A DNA stretch of 64,000 bases from Roseburia sp. 831b (GTDB lineage: Bacteria > Bacillota > Clostridia > Lachnospirales > Lachnospiraceae). The number at the start of each line of letters is the position of its first letter. The first letter of the stretch is position 1. The position numbers were made by a program, and so were the translations under genes. Location: positions 1 to 64,000 of the forward strand of contig NZ_CP135163.1 in the NCBI RefSeq assembly GCF_001940165.2, in the 5' to 3' direction. The notes below the pieces were generated by a model. The model was not told the origin of the DNA. It was given only the letters and a program-made list of their open reading frames with translations, and made no database searches. Shown here in pieces: positions 43,283 to 50,896 of this stretch.

Positions 43283-43365
43283 CATTTCATTTTTTCAATA
43301 TCAGACCTGCAGCTTCTATAAGGCAGGCGTTTTTCTAATATTGGGGTTCTTTTGAATATGAAATG
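43283..43365 (-). promoter_or_regulatory. structured 5' leader of the GNAT-RsgA gene
   Basis: Three nested arm pairs form one long stem-loop: CATTTCAT (43283-43290) with 43358-43365, CAATATCAGA (43296-43305) with TCTAATATTG (43334-43343) bar one mismatch, and CCTGC (43306-43310) with GCAGG (43323-43327). It sits about 8 nt before the ribosome site of the GNAT-RsgA gene. It could be a cis-regulatory RNA; I do not recognise the class. Confidence 0.5.
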
Positions 43366-43386
43366 TTACCGGGGAAATAAGAGTTG

Positions 43387-43504
43387 TTATAATAGGATGA
43401 TGCAAAAGATGTTTCATCGTTTTTGGGAGTGATAAACTTGGCTTTGTACAATTTATCCACCCGAAAACGATGACTCAACGTTTGACATCATACCTATATA
43501 ATAG
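43387..43504. repeat. 118-bp imperfect inverted repeat
   Basis: The left arm from 43387 (TTATAATAGGATGATGC, then CATCGTTTTTGGG) pairs with the right arm from 43457 to 43504 (CCCGAAAACGATG, then CATCATACCTATATAA). The loop contains a further short pair GATAAA/TTTATC. It lies between the leader of the GNAT-RsgA gene and the terminator of the 22-residue peptide gene. It may hold the GNAT-RsgA promoter or be a mobile palindrome. Confidence 0.55.
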
Positions 43505-43532
43505 AAAAAGCCGTAGCAAAATAAGCCACGAC
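43505..43532 (-). terminator. intrinsic terminator of the small peptide gene
   Basis: On the minus strand GTCGTGGC (43525-43532) pairs with GCTACGGC (43510-43517) around a 7-nt loop and is followed by UUUUU (43505-43509). It lies 28 nt after the stop codon of the 22-residue peptide. Confidence 0.7.
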
Positions 43533-43560
43533 CTGATAGACAGATAGAATCATTCTCTTT

Positions 43561-43629
43561 TTAACAAATCGCTCCAAACCGGGGTAACATTACATATTCA
43601 GTTCTTACAATAGCCATTTTCTTATTCAT
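43561..43629 (-). CDS. 22-residue peptide ending in Cys
   Basis: A tiny frame encoding MNKKMAIVRTEYVMLPRFGA followed by Ile-Cys and a TAA stop. It has a perfect AGGAGG ribosome site (43640-43645), a TTGACA-17-TACGCT promoter (43676-43704) and a terminator 28 nt after the stop, so it is a complete monocistronic unit. A GTG two codons upstream, in frame, could also serve as start. The basic N terminus, hydrophobic centre and terminal Cys could suit a secreted signal or precursor peptide, a leader peptide or a small regulator. I know no matching family. The neighbours are an HD-GYP gene upstream and the GNAT-RsgA gene downstream. Confidence 0.55.
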   Translation of the reverse strand: MNKKMAIVRTEYVMLPRFGAIC

Positions 43630-43675
43630 AATCACGTTACCTCCTGTTTCTTTAGATTTGTGTTTCATTATTTTA

Positions 43676-43704
43676 AGCGTAACACTTTCTGACTGCTGTG
43701 TCAA
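43676..43704 (-). promoter_or_regulatory. sigma-A promoter of the small peptide gene
   Basis: On the minus strand TTGACA (43699-43704) and TACGCT (43676-43681) are exactly 17 nt apart, starting about 20 nt downstream of the HD-GYP stop codon. The -35 is perfect; the -10 keeps T, A and the final T. Confidence 0.6.
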
Positions 43705-43724
43705 TTGTTGTTTCTCATCATGTT

Positions 43725-45014
43725 TTAAAATTCCCCCATCAATTTCTCCACTTCTTCTCTCGCTTCCAGGAAAATGGAGACCAGATTGGGATCAAAATCT
43801 GTTCCTGCTCCCTTTTCAATGATTGCAAAGCACGCATCTATGGGCATTGCGTCGCGATAACATCTTTTCTGTGAAACTGCGTCAAACACATCTGCAATTG
43901 CCATCACTCTTGCATGGAGTGGTATCCGCTCCCCGGAAATTCCATCCGGGTACCCTTTTCCATTATATTTTTCATGATGATATCGTGCGATTTCGTATGC
44001 AATTTTTTGAAACTCAGGGCTTTCCAGGTTTTGAAACGTATTTTGAATAATCTCTCCCCCGCGCGCCGCGTGCTCCTTCATAATTTCATACTCTTCATCT
44101 GTCAGCTTGCCTGGCTTTTGCAAAATCCGGTCTGGCGTCGCAATTTTTCCAATATCGTGCAATGGTGCTGCATTGCTCACGTGAATAAGATAATCTTTGT
44201 TTACAATATCCTGATAGCGTTTGTTGTGCCGCATCTTGTGAAGCATGAGGTTAACATAAGACCTTGTTCTTTTGATGTGTCCACCGGTACTATTATCCCT
44301 GTTTTCCACCATCGTTGCAAAGCCGTCTGCCATCTCCTCATTGTACTGTGTGAGTTTTCGAATCGATGGATTCTCAAAATCAATATATATTCCAAGCATT
44401 AGCACCGTTGGACAAATTGATGTCAGCAACACCTCCGGGAATATGATTTGTATGACTAAAATCACTCCAACAATCTCGATAAATGACACTGTTCCAAGCA
44501 TTTTGTCTTTTGGCAGAAAGCGGTGTCTGGCAATCACAAGATACAAGATTGCGCCATAATGAAACAATAACGACGCATAGCAGACATACACTGAAAATCC
44601 CATGGAGTAGTTTGTAATTTCACCATGAAGATACTCAATCCGGTTGATTCCAGCAATAATTAATACAAGAGACAGCACTCCCGGCAAAAAAAGAGGCAGA
44701 TTCCTTTTCTTATTCGTCTTACAAAATCCGACCAGTTGGTCATACATATACATGGATGTTATGATTATCATTACATCCATCGACAGGAAAAATATAAGAT
44801 GCAACAGGTTATTTACCGGTCTTGGAATTTGTGCAAGATGATTTACTGTCCACGCAGTCAGTCCATCGAATAAAACAGACCACGGTGCAGCCACCATCAG
44901 CGCATCAAACCATCTGTTACGCGTGATTTTTCCTTTTTCTGTTGCCTTTACATAGGAAACAACTATATATGCCATTACGAAAAGGCATCCCATTTGTAAT
45001 CTGATATACTGCAT
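43725..45014 (-). CDS. membrane-anchored HD-GYP domain protein
   Basis: About 429 residues. The N-terminal half holds seven or so TM helices (for instance MGCLFVMAYIVVSYV and LLHLIFFLSMDVMIIITSMY). The C-terminal half is an HD-GYP phosphodiesterase-type domain: APLHDIGKIATPDRILQKPG, then YHHEKYNGKGYPDGISGERI and MAIADVFDAV. HD-GYP domains hydrolyse c-di-GMP or bind partner proteins. The HD pair and the GYP motif are intact here. I prefer the ATG at 45014 after GGGTGAG; a GTG four codons upstream is also possible. The N-terminal membrane part may be a sensor. Confidence 0.9.
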   Translation of the reverse strand: MQYIRLQMGCLFVMAYIVVSYVKATEKGKITRNRWFDALMVAAPWSVLFDGLTAWTVNHLAQIPRPVNNLLHLIFFLSMDVMIIITSMYMYDQLVGFCKTNKKRNLPLFLPGVLSLVLIIAGINRIEYLHGEITNYSMGFSVYVCYASLLFHYGAILYLVIARHRFLPKDKMLGTVSFIEIVGVILVIQIIFPEVLLTSICPTVLMLGIYIDFENPSIRKLTQYNEEMADGFATMVENRDNSTGGHIKRTRSYVNLMLHKMRHNKRYQDIVNKDYLIHVSNAAPLHDIGKIATPDRILQKPGKLTDEEYEIMKEHAARGGEIIQNTFQNLESPEFQKIAYEIARYHHEKYNGKGYPDGISGERIPLHARVMAIADVFDAVSQKRCYRDAMPIDACFAIIEKGAGTDFDPNLVSIFLEAREEVEKLMGEF

Positions 45015-45055
45015 GTTCTCACCCACACCTCATTTTTCTTTCCCACGGTTGTTCT

Positions 45056-45931
45056 TTATTTTTTCAGTGCATCACTTCTTTTTAAAATCATCTTCATCTC
45101 TGGCACACCAATATCTTTTGCAATTACCTGACATTTTGTCATCAGTAAAAAGTAGATGTTCTTTTTTTCTGTACTGAGACATTCATAATTTGCCTGTCCC
45201 TTGGCTATCACCACATCCGCTTTTTCATATATCTGCAAAAACTCCTTTGACGTGCGCGAAAGAACCGTTCCAAGTGAAGAATCCCCATTTGACACAACCG
45301 TTGCAACCTCATCAATTCCAACCAGATAAGCATCTTCCTCAATGGAATCGTTTACAACCGCCGCTCCTCTTGTTGCAAAGAAAATCTGAACTTTTGGGTT
45401 CATTGCTTTTATTTTTCTCAGTAATATCTTATCCAGACAAATTTCCCCACAATTGTCCCCTAAATATAGAATTGTTTTCGCTGTCTCAAGCTCTTTTCGT
45501 AGAAGCGCAGCATCATTAATTTCCAGATTTTCGCCTTTCAAACGCTTGAAATGACGTTCTACATCTAAAATTGTCAGCTCATGAATTGGGTTAAAGTCAA
45601 TCACATTTCCGATAATTGCATATTTTACAGCTTCCTCAAACGGATTTTTCGACTGCTCTATCTCTTTTTCATATGCAGGCAGTCTTTCTAAAAACATTTT
45701 ATTGTACTTTTGTCTTGTCTCCTTATAAGGGTCCTGATTGCCTGTTTCCTCTTTTATAATAGAAAAAATTTCTCCGATTAGTTCCGGTGATGTGATGGCA
45801 TTATAGTCCACCTTGCTAAGATAAGAAAAAACTCTTCGCAATAAATTTCCTTTTTCTTTCATCCCGACCATGTCTGCAACCTTAATCGCCTGATTTACAA
45901 CACATGGAAGACATTTTTCCTGCATTTTCAT
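45056..45931 (-). CDS. DUF89 family protein (damage-control phosphatase-like)
   Basis: A 291-residue member of the DUF89/ARMT1-like family, metal-dependent phosphatases proposed to remove damaged phosphometabolites. The N-terminal EKCLPCVVNQAIKVADM has the Cys pair typical of the bacterial subgroup. ILYLGDNCGEICLDKILL and VVIAKGQANYECLS carry the conserved Asp, Asn and Glu metal ligands. It starts 21 nt after the stop of the radical SAM gene and follows AAGGAG, so the two are probably cotranscribed. Confidence 0.88.
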   Translation of the reverse strand: MKMQEKCLPCVVNQAIKVADMVGMKEKGNLLRRVFSYLSKVDYNAITSPELIGEIFSIIKEETGNQDPYKETRQKYNKMFLERLPAYEKEIEQSKNPFEEAVKYAIIGNVIDFNPIHELTILDVERHFKRLKGENLEINDAALLRKELETAKTILYLGDNCGEICLDKILLRKIKAMNPKVQIFFATRGAAVVNDSIEEDAYLVGIDEVATVVSNGDSSLGTVLSRTSKEFLQIYEKADVVIAKGQANYECLSTEKKNIYFLLMTKCQVIAKDIGVPEMKMILKRSDALKK

Positions 45932-45952
45932 AATCCTATGCTCCTTATAGTT

Positions 45953-46819
45953 CTAATCAAACAAAGATTGCTGTACATATTTTTCCGGGAATTCATGCAA
46001 GTAGGCAAAACAGTCCTCTGGTTTACATAAAATTCCTGTCTCTTCGCACCTTTCCATAACCAGCTTTGTTAACTCCCTCGTATTCGGGCTTGGAAGTTCA
46101 TACGCATTCCCATAAGTCTTAATATACCGTTCTTTCATTCCCGGAAAATCATGATCGAGCGCACTGTAAAAATACTCGCGGTCTCCTTCCCGAAGCGTAA
46201 CGCCTATGCCAAAGAAGATGATTCCTTTTACACCTGCCTCAATGCAATAATCTAAAATTCCATCGATGTTTTCTTTGGTATCATTGATAAATGGCAAAAT
46301 GGGAGACAACCAGACAACCGTAGGTATTCCACGTCTCTTACATTCCATCAGAACCTCGAAGCGCTCCCTTGTCGTACATACGTTTGGTTCAATTTTTTTA
46401 CATAATTCCTCATCATAGGTTGTTAGTGTCATCTGCACAACCGCTTTCGCTTTTTCATGGATGGACTGTAAAAGATCCATATCACGTAACACTCGATTGG
46501 ACTTTGTATGTACTGTCACACCATATTCATATCGGTCAATCAACTCCAGACACTTTCTTGTGAGTCCGAGTTTTTCCTCTAAATGCAGATATGGGTCGCT
46601 CATTGCACCCGTTCCAATCATACATTTCTGACGTTTGGAACGAAGCGCCTTTTCGAGTAACTCCGGTGCATTCTCCTTGATTTCAATATCTTCAAATGCA
46701 TGCGTAAAATTGTAACATTTACTTCTTCCATCGCAGTAAATGCAGCCATGTGAACATCCCCGGTAGAGATTCATTCCATTATTTTGTGATAAGATTCCTT
46801 TTGCCTGTACAAAATGCAT
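45953..46819 (-). CDS. radical SAM protein (SPL/Rv2578c-like)
   Basis: A 288-residue radical SAM enzyme. The cluster motif is CSHGCIYC near residue 22. MIGTGAMSDPYLHLEEKLGL, VTVHTKSNRVLRDMDLL, VQMTLTTYDEELCKKIEPN and PTVVWLSPILPFINDT follow the pattern of the SPL-like family of unknown function. A spore photoproduct lyase would have a different C terminus. GAGGAG precedes the ATG. With the DUF89 gene it forms a two-gene unit. The substrate is unknown. Confidence 0.85.
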   Translation of the reverse strand: MHFVQAKGILSQNNGMNLYRGCSHGCIYCDGRSKCYNFTHAFEDIEIKENAPELLEKALRSKRQKCMIGTGAMSDPYLHLEEKLGLTRKCLELIDRYEYGVTVHTKSNRVLRDMDLLQSIHEKAKAVVQMTLTTYDEELCKKIEPNVCTTRERFEVLMECKRRGIPTVVWLSPILPFINDTKENIDGILDYCIEAGVKGIIFFGIGVTLREGDREYFYSALDHDFPGMKERYIKTYGNAYELPSPNTRELTKLVMERCEETGILCKPEDCFAYLHEFPEKYVQQSLFD

Positions 46820-46916
46820 TTTTCTTCTCCTCTACAACCTGCTCATGCCACTTTTTCCCATTATAGCATTGAACACCTCATCCGAAAACCATAATTCTAT
46901 CTTTTCCATTTCTTCC

Positions 46917-46945
46917 TTGATAAGCTTTTGATATCGGAGTATAAT
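46917..46945 (+). promoter_or_regulatory. promoter of the aldo/keto reductase-merR operon
   Basis: TTGATA (46917-46922) and TATAAT (46940-46945) are 17 nt apart, about 77 nt upstream of the reductase start. The spacing is normal, not the 19-20 nt of classic MerR-activated promoters. Confidence 0.7.
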
Positions 46946-47022
46946 TTTCTTATTATTTTGGAGCTGCCATGTACCAAAATGGATTGAAAACTTGTATACA
47001 AAAAGAAAGGTATGGGGATTTT

Positions 47023-48015
47023 ATGTATCAGGCAAAAGAAACACGATATGACCGTATGAAATACCAGCGTTGTGGCAACAGCGGTTTAATGCTGCCGGAG
47101 GTTTCACTTGGATTTTGGCATAATTTTGGGGATACCGGTGTCTATGAAAATATGCGCCAGATGGTTTTTACGGCATTTGACAATGGAATCACGCACTTTG
47201 ACCTGGCAAATAACTATGGACCGGAATATGGAAGTGCGGAATCTAATCTTGGAAAATTGTTAAAAGAAAATTTTACTGCGTACCGCGATGAGTTAATCAT
47301 CAGCACCAAGGCGGGATATGATATGTGGAAAGGTCCGTATGGCAACTGGGGCAGCCGGAAATATCTGCTGGCAAGCTTAGACCAGAGTTTAAATCGTCTC
47401 GGCTTAGACTACGTCGATATCTTCTATCATCACCGCATGGACCCGAACACGCCATTAGAGGAGACGATGGGTGCGCTTGACCAGGCGGTAAAAAGCGGAA
47501 AAGCCCTGTACGCAGGGATTTCAAACTATGATGGCGAAACCATGAAGCGTGCTGCAGTTATCTTAAAAGAACTACATTGCCCGTTTGTCATTAACCAGAA
47601 CCGCTACTCTATTTTTGACCGCACCATCGAGCAAAATGGTTTAAAGCAGGCTGCGGTGGAAGAGAAAAAAGGAATTATTGCGTTCAGTCCTTTGGCACAG
47701 GGCATGTTGACAGACCGTTACCTGCACGGTATTCCAAAAGACAGCCGCATCAGCACAGACGGACGTTTCCTGAAAAAAGACCAGTTAACAGATGCAAAAC
47801 TCCAGCAGATTCAGACGTTAAACGAGATTGCGGCGCAGCGTGGCGAAAGCCTTGCACAGATGGCATTGAAATGGGTTTTAAAAGATGACGTGGTGACGAG
47901 TGTACTGATTGGTGCATCGAAACCGGAACAGATTTTAGATAACATCAAAGTAATTGAAAGTACGGGATTTTCCGAGGAAGAGCTTCGCAAAATTGATGAA
48001 ATCGCAGGTGTATAA
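47023..48015 (+). CDS. aldo/keto reductase (YghZ/GPR type)
   Basis: A 330-residue (beta/alpha)8 NADPH-dependent oxidoreductase of the AKR14/L-glyceraldehyde 3-phosphate reductase group. GNSGLMLPEVSLGFWHNFGD is the typical N terminus. The catalytic Asp and Tyr lie in HFDLANNYGPEYGSAE, the Lys in IISTKAGYDMW and the His in IFYHHRMDPNTPLEE, with NQNRYSIFDR and VLIGASKPEQI at the C-terminal side. The ATG at 47023 follows GGGGA. A MerR regulator gene follows 17 nt downstream. Confidence 0.95.
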   Translation: MYQAKETRYDRMKYQRCGNSGLMLPEVSLGFWHNFGDTGVYENMRQMVFTAFDNGITHFDLANNYGPEYGSAESNLGKLLKENFTAYRDELIISTKAGYDMWKGPYGNWGSRKYLLASLDQSLNRLGLDYVDIFYHHRMDPNTPLEETMGALDQAVKSGKALYAGISNYDGETMKRAAVILKELHCPFVINQNRYSIFDRTIEQNGLKQAAVEEKKGIIAFSPLAQGMLTDRYLHGIPKDSRISTDGRFLKKDQLTDAKLQQIQTLNEIAAQRGESLAQMALKWVLKDDVVTSVLIGASKPEQILDNIKVIESTGFSEEELRKIDEIAGV

Positions 48016-48032
48016 AAGAAAGGCTGGAAAGG

Positions 48033-48470
48033 ATGTATTCAATCGGACAAGTATCAAAAATGTTTGACCTTCCCATCTCGACTTTAAGATATTATGATAA
48101 AGAAGGTCTTTTCCCGAACTTAAAAAGAGAGGGAAATATTCGAAAATTCAGTGATGCAGAGTTAGAAGAGATCCGCGTCATTGAATGTCTTAAAAAATCT
48201 GGACTAGAAATCAAAGACATCAAACAATTTTTTGAGTGGAGCAGCCAGGGCAGTTCCACCTATGAAAATCGTAAAAAAATGTTTGAGCTTCGCAAATCCG
48301 CTGTCGAGGAAGAAATCCATGCCCTCGAAAAAACACTTGCCATGCTGGAATTCAAGTGTTGGTATTATGAAAAAGCGATGGCTGATGAAAATGAAGACGG
48401 CATCAAAGACATGTTGCCGGATAAATTGCCTGCCAAAATCCAGGCACTATACGATAAGGCACATGAATAA
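48033..48470 (+). CDS. MerR family transcriptional regulator
   Basis: A 145-residue regulator with an N-terminal MerR winged helix (YSIGQVSKMFDLPISTLRYY, DKEGLFPNLKREGNIRKFSD) and a helical dimerisation region (about 70-125) but no sizeable effector domain. It is cotranscribed with the aldo/keto reductase, a common pairing in Lachnospiraceae, where the regulator likely responds to aldehydes or related stress. GGAAAGG immediately precedes the ATG. Confidence 0.93.
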   Translation: MYSIGQVSKMFDLPISTLRYYDKEGLFPNLKREGNIRKFSDAELEEIRVIECLKKSGLEIKDIKQFFEWSSQGSSTYENRKKMFELRKSAVEEEIHALEKTLAMLEFKCWYYEKAMADENEDGIKDMLPDKLPAKIQALYDKAHE

Positions 48471-48476
48471 TATTAA

Positions 48477-48523
48477 AAAAACGCTATTAGTGGAAGATAA
48501 CTTTATTCCCTAATAGCGTTTTT
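48477..48523. terminator. bidirectional terminator after the merR gene
   Basis: AAAAACGCTATTAG (48477-48490) pairs perfectly with CTAATAGCGTTTTT (48510-48523). It begins 7 nt after the merR stop codon and also faces the end of the antitoxin gene on the other strand. Confidence 0.85.
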
Positions 48524-48570
48524 ATAAATCATATTTGTCTCTTCTTTTCGCAGCTTCTTTATACACCATG

Positions 48571-48894
48571 TCATTCGATATCCACATCCTCCGTCTCTAA
48601 AAGTTCGTCCTCCGAAATTCCTAAATCATTCGTCACAGAATCAAATGAAACGGTCTTATTGTTACCATTCTCTTCCATTCTCTTGTTTGCTTCTAACAAA
48701 AGAAGATAATCCTCTTCAATTTCTGTTAATCGTGTATATTCTTCCGGAGATAAAATAACCGCCGATGGCTGATTATTCTTTAGTACAATTAGCTCCTTTT
48801 CTGAGCGGAGTCTATCAAATATTTTAGCTGCCTGACCTTTATTAAACTGTGAAATAGGGACAAGACTTTGTAAAAGATGTGTCGCAATTGCCAT
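48571..48894 (-). CDS. Phd/YefM-like antitoxin, no toxin gene adjacent
   Basis: A 107-residue protein with the Phd/YefM fold signature: LVPISQFNKGQAAKIFDRLR, ELIVLKNNQPSAVILSPEEY, TRLTEIEEDYLLLLEANKRM. The N terminus should bind DNA as a dimer, and the acidic C terminus should wrap a RelE/Doc-type toxin. No toxin frame follows; the 47 bases downstream before the terminator encode nothing convincing. The ATG at 48894 has AAAGGAGGGAG and a good promoter. Confidence 0.8.
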   Translation of the reverse strand: MAIATHLLQSLVPISQFNKGQAAKIFDRLRSEKELIVLKNNQPSAVILSPEEYTRLTEIEEDYLLLLEANKRMEENGNNKTVSFDSVTNDLGISEDELLETEDVDIE

Positions 48895-48928
48895 AATATG
48901 GCTCCCTCCTTTGTTTCTTTCTAACTTT

Positions 48929-48957
48929 ATTATATGCAGTGTCAGGCAAAAAATCAA
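48929..48957 (-). promoter_or_regulatory. promoter of the antitoxin gene
   Basis: On the minus strand TTGATT (48952-48957) and TATAAT (48929-48934) are 17 nt apart, about 35 nt before the start codon. So the gene is transcribed independently of the operon upstream. Confidence 0.65.
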
Positions 48958-48999
48958 TATATCATATTGTAAAATTTGTTGTAGTATTTTCATTATAAT

Positions 49000-49941
49000 T
49001 TATTGTAATAAATCCAGCCTCATCTGTCCATCCACCCAGCTCTCCTGCTTTGCTTCATGAATCACGTCACCCAGCATGTGAGTTCCTAGTAAAAACGGAG
49101 ACGTCGGGTCATGTTTTTTCCGGTTTTCTTGTACCAGCCCGGCATTGGCGTTCGCGTAGCAGTATTTGCAAAGATGACCGCAGGTATCGTATGCTCCGAT
49201 ATCGACACCGAGCAGGCAGGCGCATTGTCCGTTTCGCTGATTTGTCTTTCTTTTTGGCACATCTAAGTGCGCATGGAGAGCTGTTTCAAAAGTGTTTACG
49301 GTCATGCAGCCGGAACAGTCTGCGCCAAACGCAGCCAGCTCGTCCCCTTCTGCGCAGGGGCGAATGGTCATTCCGTAAGTGACGGCAATCTCTACAAATG
49401 CTTTTCCGATTGCGATTCTGTCGTTTTTTGAAACGGCTCTCGCAGTTGGAAAATTGTGTTCCACCTTTTTGTAAATATCAAGGAAGCTGATGACACAGGT
49501 TTTGGTATAGCCGGAAAGATTTTTTGCCATTTTTTCAAATGTGGCGATGTGCCATGCAACGGAGTGGTTCGCATCGATAAAAATCGGGTCGTATCGCCAT
49601 CCCACACTGTCCACACCGACAAGGTTTGACAGCTTTTTGAAGTCTTCCATCACAATTTCTTTGGCGGGAACATGAGGTTCCACATCCCGCCCATAAGGGG
49701 TGATGGTGACAAACCAGTACTGACCGTATGGTCTTAAAACATCCATGTGCGCAAGCATCGGCGCCGGATTTTTTGTGCAGAATGCGATAAGGTCGACAAA
49801 ATCAGGCGACAAACTGTATTTTGTCACCTGACTCTGATTGTAAGGATTGCGCACGAGCACGTAGCCTTCTTTGATTCTGTTTACAAGCCATTCCGAATAA
49901 AATGCCGGAATATCGGTTCTCATTCCTGTCTGTATAATCAT
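49000..49941 (-). CDS. DUF1848 domain protein, Cys-rich
   Basis: A 313-residue DUF1848 protein. The N-terminal part is TIM-barrel-like (RTDIPAFYSEWLVNRIKEGY, VRNPYNQSQVTKYSL, GWRYDPIFI). A C-terminal CACLLGVDIGAYDTCGHLCK followed by YCYAN places four or more Cys in a pattern that suggests an Fe-S cluster. The activity is unknown. It is the last gene of the minus-strand cluster that begins with the repeat peptide at 54166 and follows the sirtuin gene after a 28-nt gap. Its Cys pattern and redox-rich neighbours suggest a redox or radical role, but that is inference. Confidence 0.82.
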   Translation of the reverse strand: MIIQTGMRTDIPAFYSEWLVNRIKEGYVLVRNPYNQSQVTKYSLSPDFVDLIAFCTKNPAPMLAHMDVLRPYGQYWFVTITPYGRDVEPHVPAKEIVMEDFKKLSNLVGVDSVGWRYDPIFIDANHSVAWHIATFEKMAKNLSGYTKTCVISFLDIYKKVEHNFPTARAVSKNDRIAIGKAFVEIAVTYGMTIRPCAEGDELAAFGADCSGCMTVNTFETALHAHLDVPKRKTNQRNGQCACLLGVDIGAYDTCGHLCKYCYANANAGLVQENRKKHDPTSPFLLGTHMLGDVIHEAKQESWVDGQMRLDLLQ

Positions 49942-49969
49942 AATGTTCTCCGCTCTTAGACGTTATTTT

Positions 49970-50896
49970 TCAGATTCTGCTTTGAATATCGGAAATCACT
50001 TCTGCGATGTCGGCATCGATGCCAATGCTTTTGTCTGCAATATCGTCCGGCACATAGGCCTGTCCCTTGTTGATGCAGACATAAAAAGCATGCTGCCAGT
50101 TGTTTGCGTACTGCCAGAAGTTGTATTTTATGATGCCGGGCGTGTTGTAGCCGACCCCTAATTCCAGAAAAACAATCTTTTTCCGCATGTGCTGCTCCAT
50201 AAAGCGTTCATAACGGTTTGCCGCTGAATGCCAGCCGGCATCTTCCACAAACGTATTGTCGGCGCGAAGATTCATACTCATGGGTCTGCCGCATTTTGGG
50301 CATTTTGGGACGAGTTCTGTCGGAACAGACATTAAAATTTCGGTATTTTTCGGTTTTACCGGTTTTCCGTTTTCAATCTGAAAACCCTGACTTTGCACCA
50401 TTTTTCTGACGACCTCTTCATTGTCATAAGTCATGGCATGACAGGGCTTACTGCACTGAAACAGCCCATAATCGCCCTGCGTATAAAATAATCGTTCTTT
50501 TGCAAAACCGGCTTTTTGAAAGCAGTGATCCACGTTGGTTGTCAGGACAAAATAATCTTTTTCTTTTACCAAATTATAAATATCCTCGTAGAGGTGTTTC
50601 GGGGCATCCATATAGCGGTTTACATAAATATATCTGCTCCAGTATGCCCAATGTTCCTCTAACGTTTTATAAGGATAAAATCCACCGGAATACATATCTT
50701 CAAAGCCATATTTTTCCGCAAAATCAGAAAAATACTGCTCGAATCGCTCTCCGCTGTAAGTAAAACCCGCAGCGGTGGATAGTCCTGCGCCTGCACCAAG
50801 AACGATGGCATCGGCATCTTTTATTTTTTCGATTACGACTGCTAATTTATCGGAGCAGCCGTCGATAGATTTGTTCATCTTCGTCTTTGAAAACAT
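49970..50896 (-). CDS. class M sirtuin (SirTM), protein ADP-ribosyltransferase
   Basis: A 308-residue Sir2-family protein. The NAD site is IVLGAGAGLSTAAGFTYSG and FVLTTNVDHCFQKAGF. The position of the usual catalytic His reads YTQGDYG, with Gln instead of His, as described for SirTM enzymes that ADP-ribosylate lipoylated proteins and do not deacetylate. The zinc site is CSKPCH with CPKCGRPM. A macrodomain gene overlaps upstream, the known SirTM arrangement. AAGGTGAT lies about 8 nt before the ATG. The partner GcvH-L and LplA2 genes of characterised systems are not in the window. Confidence 0.88.
   Translation of the reverse strand: MFSKTKMNKSIDGCSDKLAVVIEKIKDADAIVLGAGAGLSTAAGFTYSGERFEQYFSDFAEKYGFEDMYSGGFYPYKTLEEHWAYWSRYIYVNRYMDAPKHLYEDIYNLVKEKDYFVLTTNVDHCFQKAGFAKERLFYTQGDYGLFQCSKPCHAMTYDNEEVVRKMVQSQGFQIENGKPVKPKNTEILMSVPTELVPKCPKCGRPMSMNLRADNTFVEDAGWHSAANRYERFMEQHMRKKIVFLELGVGYNTPGIIKYNFWQYANNWQHAFYVCINKGQAYVPDDIADKSIGIDADIAEVISDIQSRI

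Noticed and set aside
43508-43532. A possible c-di-GMP riboswitch near the HD-GYP gene.
   Set aside because: The sequence is a short stem with a U tract downstream of the small peptide frame, which fits a plain terminator; no conserved aptamer motifs were seen.
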